Shown here one piece after another: positions 62,400 through 64,000 of a DNA stretch of 64,000 nt (its first letter is position 1; each line of letters opens with the position of its first letter). Source of the stretch: Fimenecus sp045545735 (GTDB lineage Bacteria > Bacillota > Clostridia > Oscillospirales > Acutalibacteraceae); assembly GCA_045545735.1 (NCBI GenBank), contig JAZQBM010000001.1:186001-250000 (forward strand), read 5' to 3'. The notes under the pieces were generated by a model. The model was not told the origin of the DNA. It saw nothing but the letters and a program-made list of their open reading frames with translations, and searched no databases. The translations under genes were made by a program, and so were the position numbers.

Positions 62400-62416
62400 T
62401 TACAATCTCCTTATCC

Positions 62417-63133
62417 TTATACATTCTTGTTTACAATTCTTGTATCAGCTTCACCTGTTGCTAAGTCAATATATCTAACAAAAAGTGAAACTTTATTATC
62501 TTCATTAAGATTTTTCCAAATGATATCAGTCATTGTATCAATATCAACATTAGGTAATTCAAGAGTTTTTGGCTCACCTTCGAAGCTCGGAAGTGGGTTA
62601 CCATCACATTTATATGTATGAATAAACTTAGCTCTGCCTGCAAGAGGATTTGAATAAGCATAAGTGTATCTTTGGCAAGATGAACCGTCACCGTCAGCAG
62701 ACTTGAGAATTGACATTGCAAAATTCATATCATCATTTTCAAGACGAATAATACCTGAAATACGAGGTGTGTAATTAGGAGCATCGTCTTCAAATTCACG
62801 AGTACGAAGTGCTTGCTCAAATGTCATTTGTCTGTCCATAAGTTCATAAATAGTATCAGTCTGGTCACCGTTTGTAACAATTGTCTTGTTGCCAAGTACT
62901 CTTACAGGATAATAAATAATAAGATGTGGGTCTGTCATTTTAGACTCATCAAAAGCCTTTGTACGCATAGCGTCGCCTTCAGCAACAAAAACTCTGTTAC
63001 GACTGTTGACACTTCTGCCCATAATGAAATAAGCGGTAATTGCTTTCTTGCTATCAGCACTCTTGCCGATGATAATTCCTCTGCCGTGATAAGCAAGAGA
63101 ATTAAGTTCATTTTCAAGTGACTTGATTTCCAT
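62417..63133 (-). CDS. IMP cyclohydrolase, PurO-like
   Basis: A 238-residue protein matching the archaeal-type IMP cyclohydrolase (PurO) family: YHGRGIIIGKS near the N terminus, YFIMGRSVNSRNRVF, a central DPHLIIYYP and later GDGSSCQRYTYAY. It would close FAICAR to IMP, the step the stand-alone transformylase next to it lacks. The same fold is an Ntn-hydrolase-like domain. AACGGAGGA lies upstream. Place between purN and purH supports the assignment; I leave the symbol blank because clostridial copies are not uniformly named. Confidence 0.88.
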   Translation of the reverse strand: MEIKSLENELNSLAYHGRGIIIGKSADSKKAITAYFIMGRSVNSRNRVFVAEGDAMRTKAFDESKMTDPHLIIYYPVRVLGNKTIVTNGDQTDTIYELMDRQMTFEQALRTREFEDDAPNYTPRISGIIRLENDDMNFAMSILKSADGDGSSCQRYTYAYSNPLAGRAKFIHTYKCDGNPLPSFEGEPKTLELPNVDIDTMTDIIWKNLNEDNKVSLFVRYIDLATGEADTRIVNKNV

Positions 63134-63148
63134 TTGAAAAATCCTCCG

Positions 63149-63775
63149 TTATTTTATAATTGTTTTACCGTTTTCTACTACAATTTTATCATCACAGAAA
63201 AGTTGGACTGCTTTAGGAAGTATCTTCCATTCAGCCTGTTCCATAATTCTTTTCTGTAGTGTTTCAGGTGTATCGTCATTCATAACATCGACTGCTTTCT
63301 GCAAGATAATTGGTCCTGCATCACATTCAGCAGTAACAAAATGAACAGTAGCACCTGACACTTTGACGCCTTTTTTTAAAGCTTCTTCATGAACGTGCAA
63401 ACCATAAAACCCTTTTCCGCAGAATGACGGAATGAGTGCAGGATGCACATTAATCATTTTATTCTGAAAAGCATCACAAACATTTTCATCAAGAATTGTC
63501 ATAAAGCCTGCATACACGATTAAATCAGCTTTTTCTTCAATAAGAACGTCACGCATAGCACAACTATATGACGCAATATCTGAATATTCTTTTCTTATAA
63601 GTGTACGAGTTTTAATTCCATTATTTTCAGCACGAGTAAGGGCATAAGCATCAGCTTTTGAAGCAATTACACAAGTAATTTTTCCGTTACCTAACTCCCC
63701 TCTTTTTTCGGCATCAATAAGTGCCTGCAGATTTGTTCCGCCACCAGATACAAGGACAACTATTCTCTTACACAT
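63149..63775 (-). CDS. purN: Phosphoribosylglycinamide formyltransferase
   Basis: A 208-residue folate-dependent GAR transformylase. LVSGGGTNLQALIDA at the N terminus; catalytic Asn-His in INVHPALIPSF and Asp in ECDAGPII. Its ATG overlaps the purM stop by one base (TAATG). Confidence 0.96.
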   Translation of the reverse strand: MCKRIVVLVSGGGTNLQALIDAEKRGELGNGKITCVIASKADAYALTRAENNGIKTRTLIRKEYSDIASYSCAMRDVLIEEKADLIVYAGFMTILDENVCDAFQNKMINVHPALIPSFCGKGFYGLHVHEEALKKGVKVSGATVHFVTAECDAGPIILQKAVDVMNDDTPETLQKRIMEQAEWKILPKAVQLFCDDKIVVENGKTIIK

Positions 63776-64000
63776 TATAAAAGCACCTTCTCATCGCCTT
63801 CAATAATTTCACCAATTACATATGCGTCAATGCCGTTTTCTTTTAGGATTGAAAGTGAAAGTTCTACTTCATTAGCTGGTACTACAATGCTCATACCAAC
63901 GCCCATATTATATGTATTATACATATCACGTTCAGGAATATTACCCCATTTAGCAATAACATCAAAGATAGGAAGTACCTTTACAGCAGATTTATCAATC
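63775..64000 (-). CDS. purM: Phosphoribosylformylglycinamidine cyclo-ligase (AIR synthetase), 3' part
   Basis: The last 74 codons of purM, open at the right edge. The minus-strand frame reads KVLPIFDVIAKWGNIPERDM, then NTYNMGVGMSIVVP and ends EIIEGDEKVLL, matching the PurM C terminus. Order purM-purN is standard. Confidence 0.93.
   Translation of the reverse strand, partial: IDKSAVKVLPIFDVIAKWGNIPERDMYNTYNMGVGMSIVVPANEVELSLSILKENGIDAYVIGEIIEGDEKVLL

Noticed and set aside
1..64000. CRISPR arrays, insertion sequences, prophage genes, tRNA or rRNA genes
   Set aside because: No regular spaced repeats, transposases, phage structural genes or recognisable RNA genes were found.

Overview
The window is a low-GC, tightly packed piece of a spore-forming Clostridia chromosome. 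Gene content (complete spoIIIAA-AH, cotJABC, CwlD-like amidase, SpoIIIE/FtsK), T-box and lysine-riboswitch control, PurL as one long chain and the nusB-xseAB-ispA-dxs-tlyA-nadK-argR-recN block all suit a gut-type Ruminococcaceae/Oscillospiraceae relative. That placement is inferred from gene order and style; no marker gene was compared.

Layout, left to right. 1-3.1 kb (+): end of malQ and glgP, glycogen/maltodextrin use. 3.2-4.5 kb (+): birA and bioY, biotin attachment and uptake. 4.5-8.6 kb (-): deoxyribonucleoside salvage, a small anchored metal-site protein then deoC-deoB-cdd-deoA. 8.7-9.8 kb (+): spore coat cotJABC. 9.9-12.7 kb (-): a YfhO membrane protein. 12.8-17.5 kb (+): spoIIIA operon. 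17.6-26.9 kb (+): nusB, a TsaD paralog, exonuclease VII, isoprenoid start (ispA, dxs), tlyA, nadK, argR, recN. 26.9-28.4 kb (+): tyrS behind a T-box. 28.5-31.7 kb (-): asd-dapA-dapB plus a free-standing double-ACT protein, behind a lysine riboswitch. 32-35.9 kb (+): queA-tgt-yajC and two membrane proteins. 36-40 kb (-): the most accessory-looking stretch, with a Xer-type recombinase under a 690-bp AT-rich intergenic region, two fusion proteins (hypoxanthine-DNA glycosylase + HD hydrolase; nucleotide-kinase-like + GNAT) and a small membrane protein. 40-52 kb (-): an unrecognised protein, radA, cwlD, tsf, rpsB, an MBL-fold protein, a YgiQ radical-SAM protein, ftsK/spoIIIE, uppP, tepA. 52.1-55.9 kb (+): aconitase, isocitrate dehydrogenase and rex. 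56-64 kb (-): a small ferredoxin:thioredoxin-reductase-like protein and the purine operon purM-purN-purO-purH(AICAR transformylase)-purD-purL, with purM cut by the window end.

Most of the window is ordinary core metabolism. The observations I rate highest are: (1) a possible attenuator between the nusB promoter and nusB, with an alternative pairing; (2) the AT-rich region before the recombinase, with overlapping opposed promoters and two repeat families; (3) the glycosylase-HD fusion; (4) the kinase-GNAT fusion that still carries a ribosome-binding site at the junction; (5) a stand-alone aspartokinase regulatory (ACT-ACT) chain in the lysine-riboswitch operon; (6) the two-gene replacement of PurH by an AICAR transformylase and a PurO-like cyclohydrolase; (7) a Rex-like site at the start of the aconitase-IDH-rex transcript. 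I saw no insertion sequence, prophage, CRISPR array, rRNA or tRNA gene. All calls are from reading the sequence; no database search was run.
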